In this document: one piece after another, positions 17,862 to 26,045 of the stretch
How positions within the stretch are numbered: the stretch's first letter is position 1
Layout: each line of letters opens with the position of its first letter
Assembly: GCF_028728065.1 (NCBI RefSeq)
Contig: NZ_CP117811.1
Location: 1,178,001 to 1,242,000 of the forward strand
Reading direction: 5' to 3'
Source: Lentisphaera profundi
Lineage (GTDB): Bacteria > Verrucomicrobiota > Lentisphaeria > Lentisphaerales > Lentisphaeraceae
Length of the DNA stretch: 64,000 nt
The notes under the pieces: generated by a model
The model's input: the letters and a program-made list of their open reading frames with translations, nothing else
Told to the model about the DNA's origin: nothing
The model's database searches: none
Program-made: the position numbers and the translations under genes

Positions 17862-20057
17862 TTAACGCAGGAAAGCTTCGTGAAGGCCGCCATCTACTGA
17901 GATGATTTGGCCGGTACTTTTACTCAGTTTATTACTGGCCAGAACGTAGGCTGCTTCAGCTTGGTCTTCTGGTGTAATTGGCTCCTGAGTAAGAGTTCTT
18001 TTAGCATAAAACTCGGCAAGGGTATTGCGCAGTTTTTCTGTTTCCCACTCTTCGCTATACTCAAGATTATACTTGGCAAGTGAACCAATGACGCGATCGC
18101 GAGGGAACATTGAAGAACCTTTTACGACCGTAGCGGGTGCGAGACCATTGACACGGACCAGTGGAGCCATATCGACTGCCAGTTCGCGAACGAGGTGGTT
18201 AGCCGCGGCTTTAGATGTGTCATAGGCGAATGAACCACGCTTGGCGACGGCCGCATTGACACTCGTCGTTAATACGAGTGAACCCTTGAGCCCTTGCTGT
18301 TTCCAAATTTTATTGCCTTCATCAGCAACAATAAAGAGTCCTTTGACATTGATGTCGAAAGTGAGGCCCCATTTTTCGTCAGGAATATAACCAGCGGTAT
18401 CGGAAGGAACGAAGATGCCTGCAGTCACAATCACATTATCAATGCCGCCATAAGCAAGGATGATTTGTTTGTACATATCTTGAACACTTTCGCGACTTGT
18501 GATGTTACCCTCGAGAGCTATGGCTGGACCACAGTTGGAGATACCCGTGCCAGCAACGCCAATGCCTTGGCCATAAATGGCAAGAAGTTCATCGGCAGTT
18601 TCTTGGGCAGCATCAGCATTGAGGTCAACACAAACGACGTGTGCGCCTTCTTTTGCCATACGGTGAGCGGTAGATTTACCTATGCCACTACCAGCACCAA
18701 CGACGACTACGACATTGCGGGCAAATTCTTTCTCAGCCGGCATACGTTGTAGTTTAGCTTCTTCCAGTTCCCAGTATTCAATATCAAAAGCTTCCTGCTG
18801 TGGCAGAGCGGTATATTCACTGATGGCTTCAGCACCGCGCATAACTTCGATAGCACAGTTGTAGAATTCAGTAGTCACTCTGGATTCACTTTTATTTTTA
18901 CCCCAGCCAATAATACCAACACCAGGTATGAGAATAACGGTAGGGCTTGGATCGCGCATAGCAGGTGAGTTATCACGCTTACAAGCATCGTAATAAGCTT
19001 TGTAGTCAATGCGGTATTGTTCTAGTCCTTCATTGAACTTGGCGACGAGAGTATCGAAATCATCATTAGCGGGATCAAAATCAAGATATAAGGGCTGGAT
19101 TTTTGTTCTTAGGAAATGGTCAGGACATGAAGTGCCCAGTTTAGCAAGTCTCTGTGCATCGACACTATTAACAAATCTTAAGGCTTGGTCATCAGTTTGA
19201 ACTGTGCCAATGAATTTTACTTTATTGGAAAGTAAACCACGTGCTGTTGGTAAAAATTGTGCTAATAAATCCTTGCGATCGCTTTCAGAAAGACTTTCTA
19301 CTCTGGCACCACCAAAAGTCATTGCGCCTTTGTCATGCTCTTCGATATAACGAGCCGCCGTTTCGATTACCCATAGAGAGGTTTCATAACAGCTTTTACT
19401 TTCACTACTCCAGTTGGTGTGGCCGTGTTGACCCATTAAAATACCAAGAAGATCTGAGTCACCTTTATAGATATCTTCGCACTTCTTAGCCGCTTCCCAG
19501 CCGGGTCTCATCCATGGGATATAGCCCATTTTTCCACCCCAGATTTTCTCCGCCAATAGTTCTTGATCTTTACAAGATGCAACAGCAATGACAGAGTTGG
19601 GGTGTAAGTGGTCGACATGTTTTTCTGCGATCATAGAGTGCAACGGTGTATCAATAGAAGAGGCACGTGGATTTAAACAGAAAGTACAGTGCTTATACAT
19701 GCCGATCATCGCGTCTTCACCAGCAGTTTTATAGCCTTTGACGTCAAAGTTTTGATAAGCGTCATCAAGTGCATCTAACTTACCTTGATAGAGTGAAGAA
19801 AAATTTTCTTTTTTTGCGGTGCGAATATCACCGCCAGAACCTTTCACCCACAAAACTTCTACGGATTCACCTGTGAGCGGATCGATTTCCATGATTTTTG
19901 CAGAAGTATTGCCGCCACCAGTATTGGTGACACGTTGATCATCGCCGAGCACATTGGAGCGATAGACAAGTTCTTCAACGCCTTGCAGAGATGCTGCTAC
20001 CGCATCATCCCAATTATAATTGACGTGCTTGAATTCTTTTGGACTGAATTTTGACAT
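17862..20057 (-). CDS. rhaD: Bifunctional rhamnulose-1-phosphate aldolase / short-chain dehydrogenase
   Basis: A 731-aa fusion enzyme. Residues about 30-340 are a class II aldolase domain (GGGNTSAK, HPNSVIAVAS, LMGQHGHTNW; the His residues bind the catalytic metal) that splits L-rhamnulose 1-phosphate into dihydroxyacetone phosphate and L-lactaldehyde. Residues about 445-731 are a short-chain dehydrogenase (VVVVGAGSGIGKST nucleotide loop, catalytic YDTSK, terminal GQIISVDGG) expected to oxidise the aldehyde to lactate. The length and two-domain order match the RhaD-type aldolase/alcohol-dehydrogenase family seen in Rhizobium, Bacillus and marine bacteria. It lies 14 bp after the isomerase gene in the same operon, which ends in a terminator. 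Confidence 0.95.
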   Translation of the reverse strand: MSKFSPKEFKHVNYNWDDAVAASLQGVEELVYRSNVLGDDQRVTNTGGGNTSAKIMEIDPLTGESVEVLWVKGSGGDIRTAKKENFSSLYQGKLDALDDAYQNFDVKGYKTAGEDAMIGMYKHCTFCLNPRASSIDTPLHSMIAEKHVDHLHPNSVIAVASCKDQELLAEKIWGGKMGYIPWMRPGWEAAKKCEDIYKGDSDLLGILMGQHGHTNWSSESKSCYETSLWVIETAARYIEEHDKGAMTFGGARVESLSESDRKDLLAQFLPTARGLLSNKVKFIGTVQTDDQALRFVNSVDAQRLAKLGTSCPDHFLRTKIQPLYLDFDPANDDFDTLVAKFNEGLEQYRIDYKAYYDACKRDNSPAMRDPSPTVILIPGVGIIGWGKNKSESRVTTEFYNCAIEVMRGAEAISEYTALPQQEAFDIEYWELEEAKLQRMPAEKEFARNVVVVVGAGSGIGKSTAHRMAKEGAHVVCVDLNADAAQETADELLAIYGQGIGVAGTGISNCGPAIALEGNITSRESVQDMYKQIILAYGGIDNVIVTAGIFVPSDTAGYIPDEKWGLTFDINVKGLFIVADEGNKIWKQQGLKGSLVLTTSVNAAVAKRGSFAYDTSKAAANHLVRELAVDMAPLVRVNGLAPATVVKGSSMFPRDRVIGSLAKYNLEYSEEWETEKLRNTLAEFYAKRTLTQEPITPEDQAEAAYVLASNKLSKSTGQIISVDGGLHEAFLR

Positions 20058-20071
20058 AATAATATTCCTTA

Positions 20072-21370
20072 TTATAGGCCGGTTACGGCTACGCGAGTTC
20101 CGCGCTGATTGATGAGTTCTTTGCGGACACCAAGTTCGCGGTAAGCTTGCAGAGGGCTGAAAGCAGCACCTTGACGCATGCGAGCTTCACGAACGAGTGG
20201 ACGTACGTCTGTACGGTAAGCGTCCTGGATAATTTCTTGACCACCAGCGACATCATTATTCATTTGTGCTTCTGTTAAAGTCGCACGAGGAATCGAGAGT
20301 GCTTGGCCGTAGGCGAGAGCAATAGCATCGAAAGACTGGAGCAGGTCTTCCATAGGATCTTTAGTATTGTGTGAAGCATCGATCATCCAAGCCAATTCGT
20401 TGGCTTGTTTATCATCACCTTTCATGTACTCAACGAGTTCGTTGAAGATGAGGAAAAGTTGGTAGGGTTTAAGTGAACCGACAGTGAGGTCGTCATCACT
20501 GTACTTGGAGTCATTGAAGTGGAAGCCGGCGAGGCGTTTTTCCATGATCACACGGGAGACAACCTGCTCGATGTTGGTATTTGGCAAGTGGTGGCCGAGG
20601 TCAACAAGACAGAGGCATCTTTCACCGGTGCCTTTGGCGAGTAAGAGGTTTGAACCCCAATCGTTATTTACAGTGGAGTAAAAATTCGGCTCGTAAGGTT
20701 TGTGTTCTGTGAACATGTACCAGTCTTCCGGCATAGCTTTGTAGATTTCTCGAAGTGAATTTTGAACATTTTCGAACTGACGACGGAAGTTGGCCTGTCC
20801 TGGGTAGTTTGAACCGTCGGCGAGCCACACAGTCAAGGAGTCAGAGCCGAGTCTTTTTCCGTATTCGATAACATCGATATTATGTTGAATAGACTGCTCG
20901 CGAATGGCTTCTTCACTATTGCACATAGAACCATACTTATAAGACAAGCCTTTTGGAGTATTGAGTCCTCGTGGGTCATCCATGAAGGTATTTGAGTTCA
21001 TGCTATCGAAACGCAAGCCATAACTAGCTGCGAGATCTTTGACGTCTTCGGCATTATCCGGAACATCCCATGGAATATGTAAAGAAATGGACGAAGTCTG
21101 ACCACAGAGTTGCTTAAGGATACCAACATCGCCAATTTTTTCTTCGAGCGTTGCGGGTTCGCCACCACCAGGGAAACGTCCGAAACGTGTAGCACCGGTA
21201 CCGAGCGCCCATGAGGGAGTGGCGACCTGAAGTTCAGTAATGTCTTTGATTATATCTTCTGCGTTAATACCTTTCTTGTCAAGTTTCTGACTGAGGATAT
21301 CTAGTTCTACTTGGTGTAGATCAAGTGACTTACTGTTGATATCCTTGAGCTGATCGAGGTTTAATTTCAT
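20072..21370 (-). CDS. rhaI: L-rhamnose isomerase (Rhizobium-type)
   Basis: A 432-aa TIM-barrel isomerase converting L-rhamnose to L-rhamnulose in the cytoplasm. Visible landmarks are the TGATRFGRFPGGGEP loop, EHKPYEPNFYSTVNDWG-type metal-site residues (about 223-240), LVDLGHHLPNTNIEQV and AGFHFNDSKYSDDDLTVGS. The length and these motifs fit the Rhizobium/Bacillus-type isomerase rather than the E. coli RhaA sequence class. A good ribosome-binding site (AGGAG) precedes the ATG. It is first in the minus-strand rhaI-rhaD operon and divergent from rhaB across a 295-bp control region. Confidence 0.95.
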   Translation of the reverse strand: MKLNLDQLKDINSKSLDLHQVELDILSQKLDKKGINAEDIIKDITELQVATPSWALGTGATRFGRFPGGGEPATLEEKIGDVGILKQLCGQTSSISLHIPWDVPDNAEDVKDLAASYGLRFDSMNSNTFMDDPRGLNTPKGLSYKYGSMCNSEEAIREQSIQHNIDVIEYGKRLGSDSLTVWLADGSNYPGQANFRRQFENVQNSLREIYKAMPEDWYMFTEHKPYEPNFYSTVNNDWGSNLLLAKGTGERCLCLVDLGHHLPNTNIEQVVSRVIMEKRLAGFHFNDSKYSDDDLTVGSLKPYQLFLIFNELVEYMKGDDKQANELAWMIDASHNTKDPMEDLLQSFDAIALAYGQALSIPRATLTEAQMNNDVAGGQEIIQDAYRTDVRPLVREARMRQGAAFSPLQAYRELGVRKELINQRGTRVAVTGL

Positions 21371-21454
21371 TATCTGGACTCCTTTAATGAGCGATTAATT
21401 TGCTTTTTAAAATTTGAGAAAGGTTCTTAAATCAACAAACTATACGAGTGTTAA

Positions 21455-21500
21455 ATGATTGTTTCAAGCATTTTTATTAAAAAAATGATTGAAACGAAGA
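21455..21500. promoter_or_regulatory. Candidate operator pair in the rhaI/rhaB divergent promoter region
   Basis: ATGATTGTTTC (from 21455) and ATGATTGAAAC (from 21485) lie exactly 30 bp apart, about three helical turns. The complement of the second reads CGTTTCAAT, similar to the TTTCGTTTC-type sites reported for DeoR-family repressors. It sits in the region shared by the divergent rhaI and rhaB promoters. Binding by the DeoR regulator at 16988-17752 is inferred. Confidence 0.4.
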
Positions 21501-21566
21501 AAAAATGACAAATAAGCTTTTAAAACACTTGAAAAACTTTTGCCTGTATGTAGTCTTAGGCAGTGG

Positions 21567-21645
21567 CTAAGCATCCAAGTGTTTATTGTTGTGTTTAAAG
21601 TGTAGACTCTCCCTTAGTCTCTCAGATTTGGATGCTTAGTTTTTT
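21567..21645 (+). promoter_or_regulatory. Inverted repeat with T-run in the rhaB leader
   Basis: CTAAGCATCCAA (21567-21578) and TTGGATGCTTAG (21628-21639) are a perfect 12-bp inverted repeat, followed at once by six T residues (21640-21645), only 20 bp before the rhaB start. A nested AGACT/AGTCT stem lies inside. In RNA this resembles an attenuator; as DNA it could be a looped operator. Function is not established. Confidence 0.4.
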
Positions 21646-21665
21646 AATTATAGAGAAGGATATGT

Positions 21666-23063
21666 ATGAAAGCTGTGGTTCTTGCTGTCGATTTAGGTGC
21701 TGAAAGCGGTCGTGTGATGGCGGCCGAAATTGGAGATGGAATTAACTTACGTGAAATGAGTCGCTTTATTAATAAGCCCATTAAAAAAGAGGGTCATTTA
21801 CGTTGGGATATGGAGAGTCTTTGGCGAGGTATATTAGAGGGCTTTACGGTAGCAGCAGCACAATATGGGGATTTAATAAAGAGTATTTCTTTCGATACTT
21901 GGGCCGTGGATTTTGCCCTGATCAATAATGAAGGGGAACTTATTGAAGAGCCGGTATGCTACCGCGATCCAAGAACTGAAGGCTTAGTCGATAGCATAGA
22001 GACTGAGTTTGGCAAAGATACGATTTGGAAGCATACGGGTATTCGCAATCTACCCTTTAATACAGTCTTTCAGCTTTTAGCCTTAAAAAAATCAGCACCA
22101 GAAAAACTTAAGCAAGCAGAATCGATCTTAATGATTCCAGATTTTTTGGCATGGAAACTTTGTGGCGTAGCTTCTAATGAATGGACGAATGCCAGTTCCA
22201 CTGCTCTTGCGAGTCCATCTGGACAAGGCTGGGATTTAGATCTCATCAAAAAAATTGGTCTAGGAGATTTAGCTATCTTTGATAAAGCTTTAACGAAGAG
22301 TGGCATTGAGCTTGGGACTGTGTCTGCGGATATCGCAGAAATAACTGGCTTAAAGCGAGATGTTAAGGTTCTGACTTGTGCTTCACATGATACCGCCTCG
22401 GCAGCCGCGCTGACACCAGCAGGAGCAGGGCAGGTCTTCATTTCATCGGGAACTTGGAGTCTGATGGGTATGATAAGTGAGCAGCCACTACTAAGTAAAG
22501 AAGCCAAAGAAGCCAATCTGAGTAATGAATTAGCTTGGGATGGGCGGAGTCGTCCCTTGAAAAATATTATGGGCTTATGGGTTTTACAGAATTGTCGTAG
22601 GACTTGGAATGAAGAGGGTGGCGCTGATTGGTCATATCCTGAATTAGTGGATGTGGCGCGAAGTGCAGCGGATGTGGATTTAGTGCTAGATGTGGATGAT
22701 GCTGCTTTCTTTGAGCAGCACAGTAAGGAAAATCCCTATGCTGATCGCGTCGTAAAATGGTTTGCGGATCGTGGGGTTCAAATTCCAGCAGATGAAGGGA
22801 ATATAAGTTTGGCGGTCATCAAAGGCTTAGCTCACGCTTATGCCAATACACTCAAAGAAATAGAAAAAGTATCCGGTCAAAAAGCGCAAGCAGTGACTAT
22901 CCTCGGTGGAGGAGGGCGCAATGAGCTCTTAGTAGAGATGACAGCGCAATTATGTGACTGTCCCGTGAGAGTGGGAGCACATGAAGCCACAGCTCTCGGC
23001 AATGCCGTCATTCAAGCTTTTGCTCTTGATTTGATCAAGCGCGAGGATATCGCCAAACTTTAA
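21666..23063 (+). CDS. rhaB: Rhamnulokinase (FGGY family)
   Basis: A 465-aa carbohydrate kinase that phosphorylates L-rhamnulose to L-rhamnulose 1-phosphate with ATP. The first FGGY domain opens with AVDLGAESGRVMAAE and includes DTWAVDFALI (catalytic-region Asp) and CYRDPRT. The second domain holds ASHDTASAAAL, FISSGTWSLMG (phosphate loop) and TILGGGGRNELL (adenosine motif). DLGAESGR is typical of rhamnulokinases, and the context with rhaI and rhaD settles the substrate. It is transcribed divergently from rhaI with a GAAGGA ribosome-binding site before the ATG. Confidence 0.95.
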   Translation: MKAVVLAVDLGAESGRVMAAEIGDGINLREMSRFINKPIKKEGHLRWDMESLWRGILEGFTVAAAQYGDLIKSISFDTWAVDFALINNEGELIEEPVCYRDPRTEGLVDSIETEFGKDTIWKHTGIRNLPFNTVFQLLALKKSAPEKLKQAESILMIPDFLAWKLCGVASNEWTNASSTALASPSGQGWDLDLIKKIGLGDLAIFDKALTKSGIELGTVSADIAEITGLKRDVKVLTCASHDTASAAALTPAGAGQVFISSGTWSLMGMISEQPLLSKEAKEANLSNELAWDGRSRPLKNIMGLWVLQNCRRTWNEEGGADWSYPELVDVARSAADVDLVLDVDDAAFFEQHSKENPYADRVVKWFADRGVQIPADEGNISLAVIKGLAHAYANTLKEIEKVSGQKAQAVTILGGGGRNELLVEMTAQLCDCPVRVGAHEATALGNAVIQAFALDLIKREDIAKL

Positions 23064-23110
23064 CCAGAATCCATCAATACAGTTTTAGTCTTCAGCTAAT
23101 ATACAGCTGA

Positions 23111-23528
23111 TTGTCAATTGGCAAGACAAATCTGAGCAAGTGGAGCTGAGCCTAGATCTAGATATAACGGCAATAATTATCTATTCCTCTGCCACAGGTG
23201 AGATGAGGCAAGTAAGTTCTCGATATTTTAATTTACAAATTCCTGCCTTGGATGGACTAATGATTGAATACCTACGAGCTTGAGTTTATCTCGAGCTATT
23301 TACCCTAGGGCAAGCATTTCAATGGTCATAATTAAGTGATTTAGTCTCTAAGCTGATTTTTTGAGAGTGAAATTCACTTTATTAAGTATCAATAGTTAAT
23401 GCGCTAGCGCTCTCATGGCTCGCGGCAGTTTGTTTTATGCCTCTTGATGAATCAACAAAATGATTGGGCTGCAGTGAATAGCCCGTTTATTCCTTGCATA
23501 TTTTGCAGGGAAAATTTGATCATGTAAA
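23111..23528 (+). repeat. 418-bp duplicated segment (copy 1): end of DUF6259-like gene plus downstream DNA
   Basis: This stretch is almost identical, with no gaps and about three substitutions, to 59309-59726. It encodes the last 56 codons of the DUF6259-like protein (VNWQDKSEQVEL to GLMIEYLRA, stop near 23283), then about 245 bp of non-coding DNA. Here the fragment has no start or body and sits 47 bp after rhaB, so it is a remnant. The non-coding part contains a run rich in GCTAGCGC-type palindromes. Confidence 0.93.
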
Positions 23529-23673
23529 ATAAGTCCCACGCTGAGTTCTTTTATTTGCAATGGGCCTGCTCAATTAAAGGCATAAAGAGAATGCGACGAA
23601 TTCATAATCACAAAACTGAATTTTTCGGTAAGATTATGGAGCTACGCGATAAGCCCAAGCTTACAACTAAGGT
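23529..23673. other. Intergenic stretch with a possible gene remnant
   Basis: A 28-codon plus-strand frame (23591-23677; MRRIHNHKTEFFGK to LTTKV) overlaps the end of the convergent lipoprotein gene. It has no good ribosome-binding site, resembles the tail of a lost gene and cannot be identified. Nothing else is seen. Confidence 0.3.
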
Positions 23674-24852
23674 TTAAATTCTATCTTCGTATTTTTTTGC
23701 GAATTCAGCAAGTTTATGCTTTGTTTTTGGCGACAAGTCTTGCTCTTGCAGGAAGCGGTAAGCTCGGCGAGCAATGAAGAAGTCTTTGACATCTAAGAGT
23801 GCGCTTAAATTCAATTCGTGTTTATCCGAGAATAAATTCTTATTTTCGATGAATTGCAGGGTGAGGTGAACGGTGTAATAAGAGCATTTGCTGAGTTTCT
23901 TTGAAAGTAAGAGAAGAATTTCATCATCTAGGTCATCTTCATTAGAAATCTCATCAATAATGATGGCAGCATTATAATTGCCCATTTCTGGTAGAGTCTG
24001 AATGGTTTTTTGGTAATAATCATTTTTGTTTTGAGTGGCCGTCTTTAGGTAAGTGAGACCCAAATCGATTTGATCAATCCCCGCTCCTGCTAAAGCATTT
24101 GCCGTGGCATCCACATAGGCTTGTGTATAAATCTTCTTTCTCAGTAGATAATTCAGAATAAATTCAACCTTCTGCCAATCTCCACTATCCAAAGTTTTTT
24201 GAATATAGGCCGGAGTGCAATGGAGTTCTGTCTCTGCTTGCAGTATGGGGACGATCTCGGTATTGGCATAAGTCCACAAGACCCAAGTGGTCCAGGCGGC
24301 GTCTTTCACAACGGCATCTTTGACTGATGCAGGTGTGGCAATTGACTCGCCATCCACATCATCATCGCTCGAGTCCTGAGCTGAAGACGGCTTCTTAGTA
24401 CCTTTTTTTCCCTTAGGCTTATCGGGCTCTTTCGCTAAGTAGGCTAAGGAGTGTTTCTGTAAAATCGAAGCTTTATCTTTTAAAATTGTATCAAGCCTCA
24501 AGTAATCCTCTTCAGTAAAAGGCTCGTGCTCAACTTTGGTTAGTGGTTTCTTTTCAGGATATGTGAGGTGTGAATAATTTCCGGCATCATCCCAGTACAT
24601 AGTGACTTCTACAAGTTTGCACTTGTTATCGAGACAAACGGAATTGATCAAATCCATTGAATAGCCTGTAGGATGACCATGATCATCATAATGAGCTAAT
24701 AATTCATGCTGCCTCACGGGGTCCTTAGTGTGAACAGGATCAGCCAATTCTATGTCCTTGTAAACCTGATTTTGAGTTGAACTGCATGATGATAGCAATA
24801 AGCATAGAAGACTTAATAGGACAACTGGCATTGTTTTATTCAATAATTTCAT
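23674..24852 (-). CDS. Predicted lipoprotein of unknown function
   Basis: A 392-aa protein if started at the ATG at 24850-24852. That start gives a clean lipoprotein signal peptide (MKLLNKTMPVVLLSLLCLLLSSCSS) with a lipobox ending in Cys about residue 23. The longer frame adds 21 upstream residues that overlap apbE and spoil the signal. The body has an acidic/lysine-rich linker (about 130-165) and then a helical, repeat-like C-terminal half (LLLSKKLSKCSYYTVHLTLQ, KTKHKLAEFAKKYEDRI) resembling HEAT-type solenoids. No enzyme motif is seen. It follows apbE by a single base, so the two are co-transcribed and may work together at the cell envelope. Confidence 0.75.
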   Translation of the reverse strand: MKLLNKTMPVVLLSLLCLLLSSCSSTQNQVYKDIELADPVHTKDPVRQHELLAHYDDHGHPTGYSMDLINSVCLDNKCKLVEVTMYWDDAGNYSHLTYPEKKPLTKVEHEPFTEEDYLRLDTILKDKASILQKHSLAYLAKEPDKPKGKKGTKKPSSAQDSSDDDVDGESIATPASVKDAVVKDAAWTTWVLWTYANTEIVPILQAETELHCTPAYIQKTLDSGDWQKVEFILNYLLRKKIYTQAYVDATANALAGAGIDQIDLGLTYLKTATQNKNDYYQKTIQTLPEMGNYNAAIIIDEISNEDDLDDEILLLLSKKLSKCSYYTVHLTLQFIENKNLFSDKHELNLSALLDVKDFFIARRAYRFLQEQDLSPKTKHKLAEFAKKYEDRI

Positions 24853-24853
24853 C

Positions 24854-25849
24854 TTAAGCAAGTCCAAAACCTTCTGTGTGTTGTATATGCCCCTTTTTAT
24901 TGACAAAAAATGCATCGACCTGAGGAAGGTTTTTCATGAGCTTCATTGCCTTTTCTTGACCAAGCACAAAGAGGGCCGTCGACAAGGCATCGGCTTGCAT
25001 GGCACTAGGAGCCAAAACCGAGACACTAGAAAGCTCAGTAGGGGAGTATCCCGTTCTTGGATCGAATAAATGATTGAGGCGAAAGTCCTCAGAGAATTTC
25101 ACCTGATAATCACCCGAAGTCGATAAGCAGCGATTTTTTAAGTTGATTTTACCCAAGTATTCATCTTTTCGACTATGCTGAATGCCAATTTTCCATGCCT
25201 CTCTATTTTGCGGTTTACCAAGCGAGCTCAATTCTCCGGCGTCAATAAGAGCGTGTTCTATTCCCCTAGCTTTTAGAGCTTGTTGAGCTACATCTGCCGC
25301 TAAACCTTGAGCAATACCATTGAGGCTTATTTGGCCACCGGCCTTATTCATACAGATTAAATCATCTTGAATATCGATGAACTGCCAGCCAACTCGCTTC
25401 TTTACCTTTGCGACTTCATCTTGATTTGGTATAGTTCCCTTGATAGAATGCTGTCTAAAGAGATTCCAGAGAGGCTGAACTGTAATGTCAAAAGCGCCAT
25501 CAGATAATGCTGAAATTTCCTGAGCTCTTTTTAAAGTATCGACAAATAAAGGGTGCGGCTTACGCAAAAGACCTTCGCGATTGAGTTGACTTAATTGGCT
25601 GTCAGGACGATAGAGGCTCATTACGTTCTCGACTTTATCAATTTGAAGCAAGGCCTCATCGATAGCCTGATTGGCTAACTTTTCATCTTCATGAAAAACT
25701 GTAAAAGTTATTTTCGTTCCCAGCGCAAAAGAGCAGCGGACATGCTTTTGTAGGCTTGTTGTTTGACTGTGACCATTCAAGCCTAGGAGCATGAGTGATG
25801 CTCCTGAGCTCAAAGATAAAAAGTGTCTTCTATTCAATAAATTATTCAT
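24854..25849 (-). CDS. apbE: FAD:protein FMN transferase (ApbE family), probably Tat-exported
   Basis: A 331-aa protein. The twin-arginine start (NRRHFLSLSSG) suggests export as a folded flavoprotein or lipoprotein-like protein. ApbE enzymes take FAD and attach FMN covalently to Ser/Thr of exported redox proteins using Mg2+. Landmarks are MSLYRPDSQLSQLNREG, DGAFDITVQPLWNLF, LNGIAQGLAADVA, IDAGELSSLG and RLNHLFDPRTGYSP (metal/FAD region). The usual Lys of the GIAKG motif is Gln here. A GGCAGGTAT-N10-CAAATTA promoter-like element lies upstream at 25877-25902, divergent from the same element before the large FAD oxidoreductase. No protein in the window has a convincing flavinylation motif, so the target is elsewhere or atypical. 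Confidence 0.93.
   Translation of the reverse strand: MNNLLNRRHFLSLSSGASLMLLGLNGHSQTTSLQKHVRCSFALGTKITFTVFHEDEKLANQAIDEALLQIDKVENVMSLYRPDSQLSQLNREGLLRKPHPLFVDTLKRAQEISALSDGAFDITVQPLWNLFRQHSIKGTIPNQDEVAKVKKRVGWQFIDIQDDLICMNKAGGQISLNGIAQGLAADVAQQALKARGIEHALIDAGELSSLGKPQNREAWKIGIQHSRKDEYLGKINLKNRCLSTSGDYQVKFSEDFRLNHLFDPRTGYSPTELSSVSVLAPSAMQADALSTALFVLGQEKAMKLMKNLPQVDAFFVNKKGHIQHTEGFGLA
25200..25399 (-). repeat. 200-bp internal apbE segment duplicated at 59729-59928 (source copy)
   Basis: This internal part of the intact apbE gene recurs with one substitution at 59729-59928. Here it is in frame and functional; the other copy is an orphan fragment. Confidence 0.93.
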
Positions 25850-25876
25850 ATATATCCTAATAAATATTCTAACACT

Positions 25877-25902
25877 TAATTTGTGTAAAAAGAATACCTG
25901 CC
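25877..25902 (-). promoter_or_regulatory. Candidate ECF-type promoter of apbE
   Basis: The minus strand reads GGCAGGTAT-N10-CAAATTA followed by AAGTG, preceded by an A/T-rich run. It ends 27 bp before the apbE start. One of six elements in this window with the same two boxes and identical 10-bp spacing; it differs from the others only by A for T in the first box. Confidence 0.65.
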
Positions 25903-25984
25903 GCCGTATTTATTGTTTTTGTGTAAATTCATTGTTGAATAGATGGTCGGCTAAATTTATTCTTCTTTTTTCAAGAAAAAGTGC

Positions 25985-26010
25985 GGCAGGTTTGTTTTAT
26001 ACTCAAATTA
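25985..26010 (+). promoter_or_regulatory. Candidate ECF-type promoter of FAD oxidoreductase 1
   Basis: GGCAGGTTT (25985-25993), 10 bp, then CAAATTA (26004-26010) and AAGTA-like extension, preceded by an A run. It ends 35 bp before the start codon. Together with the apbE element it forms a divergent promoter pair about 80 bp apart. Confidence 0.65.
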
Positions 26011-26045
26011 AGTAATACAAGAATGTTAAACTAGGGAAAAAATTA

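Noticed and set aside
17862-20057. Two separate genes (aldolase and dehydrogenase) instead of a fusion
   Set aside because: The frame is continuous without an internal ribosome-binding site, and the length matches the known bifunctional family.
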